Below the pieces are notes generated by a model that saw only the letters and a list, made by a program, of their open reading frames with translations, made no database searches and had not been told where the DNA came from. Below are positions 6,840 through 13,872 of a DNA stretch of 20,202 nt, piece by piece. The stretch spans positions 11,341 to 31,542 of the forward strand of contig DOZZ01000298.1 in assembly GCA_003517725.1 (NCBI GenBank), given 5' to 3'. Position 1 is the stretch's first letter. Every line of letters begins with the position of its first letter. This stretch comes from Bryobacterales bacterium. GTDB lineage: Bacteria > Acidobacteriota > Terriglobia > Bryobacterales > Bryobacteraceae. A program made the translations under genes and the position numbers.

Positions 6840-8519
6840 CGCATCCTGGTTGCGCAGGTTCGGAAAAGGGCGCGAAAGCAGCAGACCCGTGACAATCACG
6901 ACCACGGCGCCGATGACGTTGTACCAAAGGTAAGAGATGGCGGTGAAGCGTGCGACCAGTAATATAGCCGCTTCTCCCACGGCCATGCCCCAGAACGCGG
7001 CCGTACCGCCTACGCTGCGGAAGCCGAAGGCCAACGTGAACACACCCAGCAGCGAGCCGTAGAAGAACGACCCCACCAGATTGACGGCTTCGACCAGCGA
7101 GCCCAGGTTCTTTCCGTATTGGGCAAACGCCACGGCGTAGAGACCCCAGAAAGCGGTGGCCAGGCGCGAAGCCATCAGGTAGTGACGGTCCGATGCCTGC
7201 TTGCGCACATGGCGCTTGTAGATGTCGATGACGGTCACGGTGGCGAGCGAGTTGACCTCGCCCGAACTTGCCGACATGGCCGCCGCGAAGATGACAGCGA
7301 TGATCAGACCCACTACGCCTGCGGGGAGATAGGTGGTCACGAACGTGAGGAAGACGTAGTTGTTGTCGTTGAAGCCCTTCTTGCCTTCGGCTTTCTCAAA
7401 CAGCGCGATGGCCTGCTGGCGGGCGCCGTTCAATTGCTGTTGCGCCGCCTTGAATTCGCCGACATGCAGGCGGCGGGACGCTGGATCACCGGCATGTCCG
7501 ATGGCGCGGGCCGCGGCGCGCCGCTGTTCAAAGGCGCTGTCGAATTTCCGCTGCACGCCGGAAAACTCGGCTTGCCCGCTGATCTCGCGCATGGCGTTTG
7601 GCTGAAACAAAACCGGCGGCGCTTGAAACAGGTAGAACACAAACACCATGGCGCCGACGAAGAGGATGAAGAACTGCATCGGCACCTTGGCCATGGCGTT
7701 GAACAGCAGGCTGAGTTTGCTTTGGGCGATCGATTTTCCGGTGAGATAGCGCTGCACCTGCGACTGATCGCATCCGAAGTAGCTCAGCGCCAGAAATGAA
7801 CCGCCCAGCAAGCCGCTCCACAGGTTGTAGCGGTTGTTCCAGTCGAAATGCGTGTCTACTGCGTTGAGCTTGCCCACCGCGCCCGCCAGATAGACCGCAT
7901 CCAGCACCGATACGGAGTGCGGCAGCATGCGCAAGACCAGCACCAGCGAGAGCACCAGGCCGAAGAAGATGATGCCCATCTGGACCACGTCGGTCCACGT
8001 CACGGCGGGGATGCCGCCGGTTACGGTGTAGAGGATCACCAGCACGCCGATGAGCAGCGTGGTCAACTGATCGGGCCAGCCGAAGATGACGCTCATCACC
8101 AGCGCCGGCGCGTACAAGGCAAGCCCCACGCCCAATCCGCGCTGGATCAGAAAAATCACACTGGCCAGCGCGCGGGTCTTGGCGTCGAAGCGCTTTTCCA
8201 GATATTCGTAGGCCGTGTAAACGCCGGCGCGATGGAAAATGGGCACGGCCGTGGCCGCCAGAATCACCATCGCAACTGGCAGCCCGAAGTAGAACTGGAC
8301 GAAGCGCATGCCGTCGGCATAGGCCTGGCCGGTGGTGGAGATGAAGGTGATGGCGCTGGCCTGCGTGGCCATGATGGAGAGGCCCATGGCATACCAGGGC
8401 ATGGTCTTGCCGGCCAGCAGATATTGATTGACGGTCTTGCTGCCGCGCCCTTTGTAGAGGCCGTAGGCCACGATCGAGACGAGGGTCACGACCAATACGA
8501 CCCAGTCGAGCGGCCGCAT
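6807..8519 (-). CDS. Sodium/solute symporter (SSS family) with a soluble helical insertion
   Basis: 570 residues from ATG 8519. It is an inner-membrane LeuT-fold transporter that uses a sodium gradient to import a small solute; the substrate cannot be read. Hydrophobic helices fill residues 5-300 and 387-560. Family landmarks: YLLAGKTMPWYAMGLSIMATQASAITFI (34-60), YTAYEYLEKRF (101-111), a SYFGCDQSQVQRYLTGKS segment, and AAAMSASSGEVNS (412-424) at the sodium site. Residues about 301-386 form a charged, Gln/Ala-rich, probably helical insertion between membrane segments. The frame is open to 8603, but the extra 28 residues have no family counterpart. The ATG at 8519 shares one base with the stop of the 41-residue membrane gene (TGATG). 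The 3' end overlaps glgC by 33 bases. Confidence 0.9.
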   Translation of the reverse strand: MRPLDWVVLVVTLVSIVAYGLYKGRGSKTVNQYLLAGKTMPWYAMGLSIMATQASAITFISTTGQAYADGMRFVQFYFGLPVAMVILAATAVPIFHRAGVYTAYEYLEKRFDAKTRALASVIFLIQRGLGVGLALYAPALVMSVIFGWPDQLTTLLIGVLVILYTVTGGIPAVTWTDVVQMGIIFFGLVLSLVLVLRMLPHSVSVLDAVYLAGAVGKLNAVDTHFDWNNRYNLWSGLLGGSFLALSYFGCDQSQVQRYLTGKSIAQSKLSLLFNAMAKVPMQFFILFVGAMVFVFYLFQAPPVLFQPNAMREISGQAEFSGVQRKFDSAFEQRRAAARAIGHAGDPASRRLHVGEFKAAQQQLNGARQQAIALFEKAEGKKGFNDNNYVFLTFVTTYLPAGVVGLIIAVIFAAAMSASSGEVNSLATVTVIDIYKRHVRKQASDRHYLMASRLATAFWGLYAVAFAQYGKNLGSLVEAVNLVGSFFYGSLLGVFTLAFGFRSVGGTAAFWGMAVGEAAILLVARFTAISYLWYNVIGAVVVIVTGLLLSRPFPNLRNQDALDQQGGNVHG

Positions 8520-8644
8520 CAGGCAAAGTACCGCGTGAAGATCCAGAACACCGTGATTACCGCCGCGAGGTACGCCAGCACCAGCGCGTAAACTTTGCGC
8601 CAACTGCCCAGGAAGGGCGGCGGTTCATCCGGCATCGGGTGCAT
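8519..8644 (-). CDS. 41-residue single-pass membrane protein, possible symporter partner
   Basis: A small gene starting at ATG 8644 (a second in-frame ATG at 8635 would give 38 residues). It has a proline-rich N-terminus (MPDEPPPFLGSWRK) and one hydrophobic segment at about residues 18-38 (VYALVLAYLAAVITVFWIF). The start shares one base with the phzF stop (TGATG), and its stop shares one base with the symporter start (again TGATG). Such chaining strongly supports translation. Small membrane partners are known beside SSS carriers (YjcH with ActP, YhdT with PanF, DUF4212 proteins), but those have two or more helices and are longer. A role as accessory subunit is inference; the family is not recognised. 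Confidence 0.78.
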   Translation of the reverse strand: MHPMPDEPPPFLGSWRKVYALVLAYLAAVITVFWIFTRYFA

Positions 8645-9429
8645 CAGGCCAGCAACTCGCCGCGCCACACCGTCACGGCCTGGCCGGCCAGGATCACGCG
8701 GTCGCCCCGCAGGCGAACACGCACTTCCCCGCCCCGCTCGGAGACCTGAAACGCGCGCATTTCGGTGCGCCCCAGCTTCTTGCCCCAGTAGGGCGCCAGC
8801 GCGCAATGCGCCGAGCCGGTGACCGGATCCTCCTCGACACCGGCGCCGGGCGCGAAAAAGCGCGAGACGAAATCGAACTCAGCCGAGCGCGAAGTCACGA
8901 TGGCGCCGCGCACCGGGAGAGTCTTCAACAGCGCGTGGTTCGGCCGTAGCGAGCGTAGTTCCTCCTCGGAACCGACTTCGATCAGGTAGTCGAACTGATT
9001 CTTGCCCACATATACGGGCTGGCAGCCCAGCGCTTCGAGCAGCACCGGAGGCGGGTCCGTTGCGGTCTCCAGCTTGGCTGGGAAATCCATCTCGATCCAG
9101 TCGCCGTGCTGGGCCGCTTTTAGCCAGCCGCTGCGGGTATGGAAGCGCGCCTCGCTGCCGGCGGCCAATTGGCCGGTCTCCCACAATACGTGCGCGCTGC
9201 CGAGGGTGGCGTGCCCGCACAAATCGACTTCTATCGCCGGCGTGAACCAACGCAGATTGAAACCGCCGTCCTGCCGCAGCAAAAACGCCGTCTCGGATAG
9301 ATTCATCTGGCGGGCGACCGTCTGCATCCAGGCGGCATCGCGCGGCTCGGGAAGCACGCACACGGCGGCCGGATTGCCCGCGAAGGGGCGCGCCGTAAAC
9401 GCGTCAACCTGGACGATGGGTATGGGCAT
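8644..9429 (-). CDS. PhzF-family epimerase/isomerase
   Basis: 261 residues with the diaminopimelate-epimerase-like double fold. PhzF isomerises a phenazine precursor, but most members are uncharacterised isomerases, and no phenazine genes are seen here. Motifs: IVQVDAFTARPFAGNPAAV at the N-terminus; NLSETAFL (43-50) with the catalytic Glu46; DLCGHATLG (69-77); GVEEDPVTGSAHC (197-209), lining the second half of the active site. It begins 21 bases after rapZ on the same strand and is coupled to the 41-residue membrane gene. It may act on a compound carried by the downstream symporter, but this is a guess from position. The family is certain; the substrate is unknown. Confidence 0.9.
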   Translation of the reverse strand: MPIPIVQVDAFTARPFAGNPAAVCVLPEPRDAAWMQTVARQMNLSETAFLLRQDGGFNLRWFTPAIEVDLCGHATLGSAHVLWETGQLAAGSEARFHTRSGWLKAAQHGDWIEMDFPAKLETATDPPPVLLEALGCQPVYVGKNQFDYLIEVGSEEELRSLRPNHALLKTLPVRGAIVTSRSAEFDFVSRFFAPGAGVEEDPVTGSAHCALAPYWGKKLGRTEMRAFQVSERGGEVRVRLRGDRVILAGQAVTVWRGELLA

Positions 9430-9450
9430 GACGCCAGTGTAGCAACCGCT

Positions 9451-10404
9451 CTAAACAGGCTTGAGCATGTCGCGATGCGACACTTTCGCGGGATAACCGG
9501 CGCTCACCAGGTTCTTGCGGATCTGGTCGGCGATCATCACGGAACGATGGTGCCCGCCGGTGCATCCGAAGCCGATCGTCAGGTAGCTTTTGCCTTCGTG
9601 AATGTAGTGGGGGAGCAGGTAAATGAGGAGCTCCGAGATGCGCGTCATGAATTCCGTGGTCTGCGGGAAGGAACGGATGTAGCGGGCCACGCCGGGGTGA
9701 CGGCCGGACAACTTCTTGAACTTCGGAATGTAGTTCGGATTCGGCAGGAAGCGCACGTCGAAGACCAGATCGCTGTCGGGCGGCACGCCGTGCCGGTAAC
9801 CGAAGCTGGTCACGTAGATCATGATTTTCGACTCATCGCGCACGCCGCGGAATTTGGCGCGCACGAAATCGCGCAGTTCATGCACGTTGAATTTCGAAGT
9901 GTTGATGGTGAGGTCAGCCAAGTCGCGGATGGGCTTCAGCGCCTTGATTTCGGCCGCGATGCTGGTGGCCACCGATTGATCCACGCCGAGCGGATGCGGA
10001 CGGCGCGTCTCGCTGAAGCGCCGCATCAGCGTCTCGGGATCGGCTTCGAGAAACAGCAGGCGCGTCGGAATACTGTGCCGCACCTTCTCATACATCTGCG
10101 GGAAGCGCTTGAGCCCCTCGCCTTCGCGGATATCGACGACCAGCGCGGCCGAACGGAAGGTCGCCGAGTCGCGCGTCAGTTCCGCGAATTTTGGAATCAG
10201 GTCGACGGGAAGATTATCGACCGCGTAGTAGTCGATGTCCTCCAGGGCTTTGAGCACTGAGGCTTTGCCAGAGCCGCTCAGGCCAGTAATGATCACCAAC
10301 TCCGGCTTGGGGCCATCTTCCACGACGGCGGGGCGCAGCCGCTTGGCTTTAGCGGCTGCTTTTGGTTTGGTTGCTTTCCCGGCGGGCGCCTTGCGCTTGG
10401 CCAT
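9451..10404 (-). CDS. rapZ: RapZ-family nucleotide-binding protein (RNase adapter)
   Basis: 317 residues. In E. coli, RapZ binds the GlmZ/GlmY small RNAs, guides RNase E and tunes GlmS and amino-sugar supply; whether that holds in this lineage is unknown. The P-loop is GLSGSGKAS (41-49), with Ala48 where Ser/Thr is usual. DYYAVDNLPVDLIP and LFLEADPETLMRRFSETRRPHPL follow. The C-terminal domain ends with GCTGGHHRS (280-288), the family's metabolite/RNA-domain signature. The first 34 residues are an Ala/Lys/Pro-rich basic tail not found in the E. coli protein. A GTG at codon 27 could shorten it, but the ATG lies nine bases after hpf, as expected in an operon. It sits in an rpoN-hpf-rapZ order. 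Confidence 0.94.
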   Translation of the reverse strand: MAKRKAPAGKATKPKAAAKAKRLRPAVVEDGPKPELVIITGLSGSGKASVLKALEDIDYYAVDNLPVDLIPKFAELTRDSATFRSAALVVDIREGEGLKRFPQMYEKVRHSIPTRLLFLEADPETLMRRFSETRRPHPLGVDQSVATSIAAEIKALKPIRDLADLTINTSKFNVHELRDFVRAKFRGVRDESKIMIYVTSFGYRHGVPPDSDLVFDVRFLPNPNYIPKFKKLSGRHPGVARYIRSFPQTTEFMTRISELLIYLLPHYIHEGKSYLTIGFGCTGGHHRSVMIADQIRKNLVSAGYPAKVSHRDMLKPV

Positions 10405-10413
10405 CCCGAGTGA

Positions 10414-10962
10414 TCAGAGTTCCAACAGGTCGAAGTGCCCGTCGCGCCGGCGGATCAGGACCCGCGGGCACTTGGCTTCGTGATCGTCGAACACGATGTA
10501 GTCCCGGTCCGCTTCCATCGCGAGCACGGCTTCGTCGAGCGCCATCGGCTTCTGATGCGCCGGCGGCGTCACGTGGTAAATCTTCTGCTCGGTTGTTTCG
10601 GGTTCGGCGGCGGGCTCGGCGGCCGGCTCCGCCACGGCCACGCCCTGTTCTTTGCCGTTCACGCCGCGATGCGATTCCCGCCATTTCGCGCGCACCTTTA
10701 CCGCCTGCTTTTCGAGCTTCTGGATCGCGCCGTGAATGGCCGTGAACAGTTCCGGATCGGCCGCTTGGCCTACCAGCGGATGGTCATGGTATTGCACCGT
10801 GACCTCCGCTTTGCACAGGTGCCGTTCGAGTGACAGAATCACGCGCGCTTCCTGTTCATTTTTGCCGTCCAGCAATTTCCCGAGCTTGGCGAACTGCGAT
10901 TCAATGCGATTCCATTGAGCCGGCGCCAGGTCCACGTGACGTCCCGTGTAAGTTACCTTCAT
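10414..10962 (-). CDS. hpf: Ribosome hibernation promoting factor, long form
   Basis: 182 residues. Long HPF binds the 30S decoding region and dimerises ribosomes into inactive 100S particles in starvation. The N-terminal S30AE domain is at about 1-98 (MKVTYTGRHVDLAPAQ, ILSLERHLCKAEVTVQY). A flexible linker with repeated EPAA units covers about 105-135. The C-terminal dimerisation domain is at 138-182 (KPMALDEAVLAMEADRDYIV, then RRRDGHFDLLEL). It starts eight bases after the rpoN stop and ends nine bases before rapZ, so it is certainly in the rpoN transcript. The long form is notable beside this operon, since the enterobacterial rpoN operon carries the short HPF. Confidence 0.94.
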   Translation of the reverse strand: MKVTYTGRHVDLAPAQWNRIESQFAKLGKLLDGKNEQEARVILSLERHLCKAEVTVQYHDHPLVGQAADPELFTAIHGAIQKLEKQAVKVRAKWRESHRGVNGKEQGVAVAEPAAEPAAEPETTEQKIYHVTPPAHQKPMALDEAVLAMEADRDYIVFDDHEAKCPRVLIRRRDGHFDLLEL

Positions 10963-10970
10963 AACTTAGC

Positions 10971-12530
10971 CTACTCCCGTACGCGCCGCTGGTGCGTCGA
11001 GGGAATTTTCATATCTTCCCGGTACTTCGCCACCGTCCGGCGCGTGACATCGATACCCTCGGCCTGCAGCAGCGAGGTGATCTGTTCGTCGGTCAGCGGG
11101 CGGCGCGGATTCTCTTCATCGATCATCTTTTTCACTTTGCGCTTCAGCAGCAGCAGGGGCAATTCGCCGCCCGAGGGACCCTGGACGCTCTCCGAGAAAA
11201 AGTAGCGCAGCTCGAACACGCCGTGCGGCGTGTGCGCGTATTTGTTGGCGACGGCGCGGCTGACCGTGGAAGGGTGCACGCCCACTTCTTCGGCAATTTC
11301 TTTGATCATCATGGGCTTCAGAAAATCGAGCCCCGCCTTCAGGAAATCCCATTGCCGCCGCTTGATGGTTTCGCACACGCGCTGGATGGTCTGCTTGCGC
11401 TGCTCGATGTTCTTCATGAGCTGGATCGCCGACGTATAGCGGTCCCGCACGTAGTCGCGAACCTCTTTGGTGGCGCCGTTCTCGCGGTTGAGCATGCTGC
11501 GGTACTGCGCGTTCAAGCGCAGCTGCGGCAGCTCTTCCTCATTCATCTGGATGCGGAAATCGTCGCCGTCTTTAATGAAATAAACGTCAGGCTCGACGGA
11601 GCGCGCGCCGCTTGCCGAATAGCGCAGGCCCGGCCGCGGATTCAGATGGCGGATCACGTCCACGGCGATCTCGATATGCTCGGGCGGGCGCTGCATCACC
11701 TTGGCCAGCTCACGGAACTGCCGGGTTTCGAGCAGCCGCAGATGCTTCTGAATGATCTGCCAAGCCACGCCGCCTTCTCCGTTGCGGCTGGCCAGCTGTA
11801 GGAGCAGGCACTCGCGCAAATCGCGCGCGCCCACGCCGGCAGGCTCGAGCGACTGCACGGCCTTCAGCGCCGCCGCCATATCTTCCGGCGAGTGGTTGCC
11901 CATGGCGGCAATCTCGTCGAGCGGCGCGGTGATGTGCCCGTCCTCATCGAGGTTGCCGATGATCGACTCCGCCGCGTCGCGCGCTTCGTCAGAAAGCAGC
12001 AGCACGCTTAACTGCGAGCGCAAGTGGTCGGGCAGCGTTACGGGCTGCGATAGAAATGTTTCGAAGGATGGCTTTTCAATCGACTCCGAGGCCGGGCTCT
12101 TATAGCCGGGGTCCAGGTAGTCATCGAAGAACGAGCCGAAGTCGATCTCGTCGAACGGATCGCTGACCGGTGATTCGGTCAGAGCCGCGTCAGTAGCGGC
12201 GACTTCGCTGCCCATCAGATCGACGGACGCCGGTGCCGGTTCCTCGCTGATCTCCACTGGCGCGAGAGGGCCGGCCAAGGCGTCGAGCATGCCGCGGTCC
12301 GAGGATTCCACGCGGTCACCTTCCAGGAGTTGCGCCAACTCTTCGGGCGAAACCTCCTCGCCGCCGTCCGCGGACTCCTCCAGAACCGGGTTATTGACAA
12401 TCTCCTGATTGATCATTTCCTTCAGTTCCATGCGGTTCAACTGAAGGACCGTGACCATCTGGACCAGTCCGGGGGTCAGGATCTGCTTCTGCGCGACCTT
12501 GAGGTGCAGTCCCTGTGAGAGCGAGCTCAT
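10971..12530 (-). CDS. rpoN: RNA polymerase sigma-54 factor
   Basis: 519 residues. Sigma-54 directs RNA polymerase to -24/-12 promoters and needs ATP-driven enhancer-binding activators. Region I is at 1-50 (LHLKVAQKQILTPGLVQMV, LNRMELKEMINQEIVNNPVLEE) and an acidic region II at about 50-160. The core-binding domain follows, then a helix-turn-helix around 410-435 (IAEEVGVHPSTVSRAVANKY), and the RpoN box TRRTVAKYRE at 496-505, which reads the -24 element. All domains are present and the length is typical. It is the first gene of the rpoN-hpf-rapZ run, with a candidate -10 just before its start. No sigma-54 activator gene and no convincing -24/-12 site is visible in this window. Confidence 0.96.
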   Translation of the reverse strand: MSSLSQGLHLKVAQKQILTPGLVQMVTVLQLNRMELKEMINQEIVNNPVLEESADGGEEVSPEELAQLLEGDRVESSDRGMLDALAGPLAPVEISEEPAPASVDLMGSEVAATDAALTESPVSDPFDEIDFGSFFDDYLDPGYKSPASESIEKPSFETFLSQPVTLPDHLRSQLSVLLLSDEARDAAESIIGNLDEDGHITAPLDEIAAMGNHSPEDMAAALKAVQSLEPAGVGARDLRECLLLQLASRNGEGGVAWQIIQKHLRLLETRQFRELAKVMQRPPEHIEIAVDVIRHLNPRPGLRYSASGARSVEPDVYFIKDGDDFRIQMNEEELPQLRLNAQYRSMLNRENGATKEVRDYVRDRYTSAIQLMKNIEQRKQTIQRVCETIKRRQWDFLKAGLDFLKPMMIKEIAEEVGVHPSTVSRAVANKYAHTPHGVFELRYFFSESVQGPSGGELPLLLLKRKVKKMIDEENPRRPLTDEQITSLLQAEGIDVTRRTVAKYREDMKIPSTHQRRVRE

Positions 12531-12538
12531 CTGGCTTC

Positions 12539-12544
12539 ATTATA
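12539..12544 (-). promoter_or_regulatory. Candidate -10 element of the rpoN run
   Basis: On the minus strand a perfect TATAAT (in GCATATAATG) ends eight bases before ATG 12530, in the 67-base gap after the LolC/E-type gene. A normal start site would fall at about 12532, leaving almost no leader. There is no clear -35 at 16-18 bases and no strong ribosome site before rpoN. Confidence 0.5.
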
Positions 12545-12597
12545 TGCGCTGGCCATTGAGTTGCTGCGAACTGAAAATGTCTCAAGCGATACAGTCG

Positions 12598-13854
12598 CTA
12601 CTCATAACGAAGGACCTCGACGGGGGTGATTTTGGTGGCCTGAGAAGCCGGGTAAATTGTCGCTAAGAAACTGATAGCAATGGCCGCCGCAGCCACCCAG
12701 ACGCCATCCAGCACGCGCGCTTCAAACGGCACAAAAGCCAGCGCGTAGACGGTCTCGTCTAGTCGAATCCAGTGGTAGCGGTCGGCGAAATAACATAATG
12801 TATAGCCGGCGGTGAGCCCCACAATGGTGCCGGCCAGACCGATCATCAAGCCCTGGCGCATAAAAATGCCGCGGATCTGGCTGCGACGGGCGCCCATGGC
12901 CATCAGCACCGCAATGTCGCGGTAGCGTTCCATGGCCATCATGACAAGGGTGATCAGAATATTGAGGGCCGCGACAAGTTCGATCAGCCCGATGGTGATG
13001 GAGGTAACGATGCGTTCCATCTTCAGCGCGCTTAGCAACTGCCGGTTCTGCTCTTCCCAATTGGTCGCTGCATAGCGCGGGCCCGCCAGCTTCTCGGCTT
13101 GCTTCGAAACTTCCGGCGCGAGATACAGGTTGTCCAGCTTCAGTTCGATCGAATTGACCACGTCCGTCACGGAGAGCAGGTGCTGCACGTTTTCGCGGGA
13201 AGCATAGGCCCAGTTATCGTCGATGTCGTAGAAACCAGATTCGAAGATGCCGACGACGCGGTAGCGGCGGGTGGCCGGCACTGGTCCCAGCGGCGTGAGC
13301 TTGCCCTGCGGGCTGATGACCGTGACGACGCTGTTCAGCAGCATGCCTGTATCGTCGGCCAGCTTACGCCCCAGAATAATGGTGGGCAGGCCTTCCTGCT
13401 GGTTCAGCCGCTCGACCGAGCCTTGTCGAAGATGCCGCAGCGTATCGCTGGTGCGCAGTTCCGCGTCGATATCCACGCCCTTGATGACGGCTTGGTGGCT
13501 CATCTGCGGCCCTGAGAGGAAGACCTGGCCGTAGAGCACGGGCGCGGTCGCGATGACGTGCGGCATGCGGCGTAAACGTTGTTCCAGGGAGCGCCAGTCG
13601 CGGATGCCCTCGCCCGGTTCTTTCTCGAGAATGTTAACGTGCGCGGTGGCGCCCAGCAGGTCGCGCTGCAGCGTGTTGCGGAAGCCGTTGTTGATGGCGA
13701 GCGAGATTACCAGCGCCATCACGCCGGCGGCCACACCCAAAACCGAGATCACGGTGATGACCGAGATCACTGCTTCGCGGCGCCGGGCGCGCAGATAGCG
13801 CCCCGCGACAAACCATTCAAATCGCTGTGTCAATTTCCCTATGGTAAGCCGCAC
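12598..13854 (-). CDS. LolC/LolE-type (FtsX/MacB-like) ABC transporter permease
   Basis: 418 residues. Members are inner-membrane subunits of the lipoprotein-releasing LolCDE complex or related MacB-type exporters. Four membrane segments are visible: about 28-52, 284-310, 333-358 and 385-405. A large periplasmic domain lies between the first and second. The N-terminal ALVISLAINNGFRNTLQRDL stretch and the cytoplasmic ERYRDIAVLMAMGARRSQIRGIF coupling segment are typical, and the end YPASQATKITPVEVLRYE closes the fold as in LolC/E. The GTG at 13854 is preceded directly by AGGA, too close for normal use; a TTG at 13833 is an alternative. No LolD-like ATPase is adjacent, so the ATPase must be encoded elsewhere. 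The divergent glycosyltransferase begins only 18 bases away. Confidence 0.88.
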   Translation of the reverse strand: MRLTIGKLTQRFEWFVAGRYLRARRREAVISVITVISVLGVAAGVMALVISLAINNGFRNTLQRDLLGATAHVNILEKEPGEGIRDWRSLEQRLRRMPHVIATAPVLYGQVFLSGPQMSHQAVIKGVDIDAELRTSDTLRHLRQGSVERLNQQEGLPTIILGRKLADDTGMLLNSVVTVISPQGKLTPLGPVPATRRYRVVGIFESGFYDIDDNWAYASRENVQHLLSVTDVVNSIELKLDNLYLAPEVSKQAEKLAGPRYAATNWEEQNRQLLSALKMERIVTSITIGLIELVAALNILITLVMMAMERYRDIAVLMAMGARRSQIRGIFMRQGLMIGLAGTIVGLTAGYTLCYFADRYHWIRLDETVYALAFVPFEARVLDGVWVAAAAIAISFLATIYPASQATKITPVEVLRYE

Positions 13855-13859
13855 TCCTG

Positions 13860-13865
13860 TAAGAT
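13860..13865 (+). promoter_or_regulatory. Weak candidate -10 of the glycosyltransferase operon
   Basis: TAAGAT (4 of 6 to TATAAT) ends seven bases before the TTG start at 13873, within the 18-base divergent spacer. No -35 was found. It is reported only because its spacing matches the other candidate -10 elements here. Confidence 0.22.
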
Positions 13866-13872
13866 GTAGCGT

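Noticed and set aside
7119..8591. Plus-strand frames of 226 and 247 codons inside the symporter and its neighbour
   Set aside because: They mirror membrane-protein codons and give His/Glu/Gly-rich nonsense; the minus-strand symporter is clear.
9451..10404. RapZ as inactive because the P-loop has Ala after Lys
   Set aside because: GSGKAS keeps the glycines, the Lys and a following Ser. Small residues here vary in the family, so a defect cannot be claimed.
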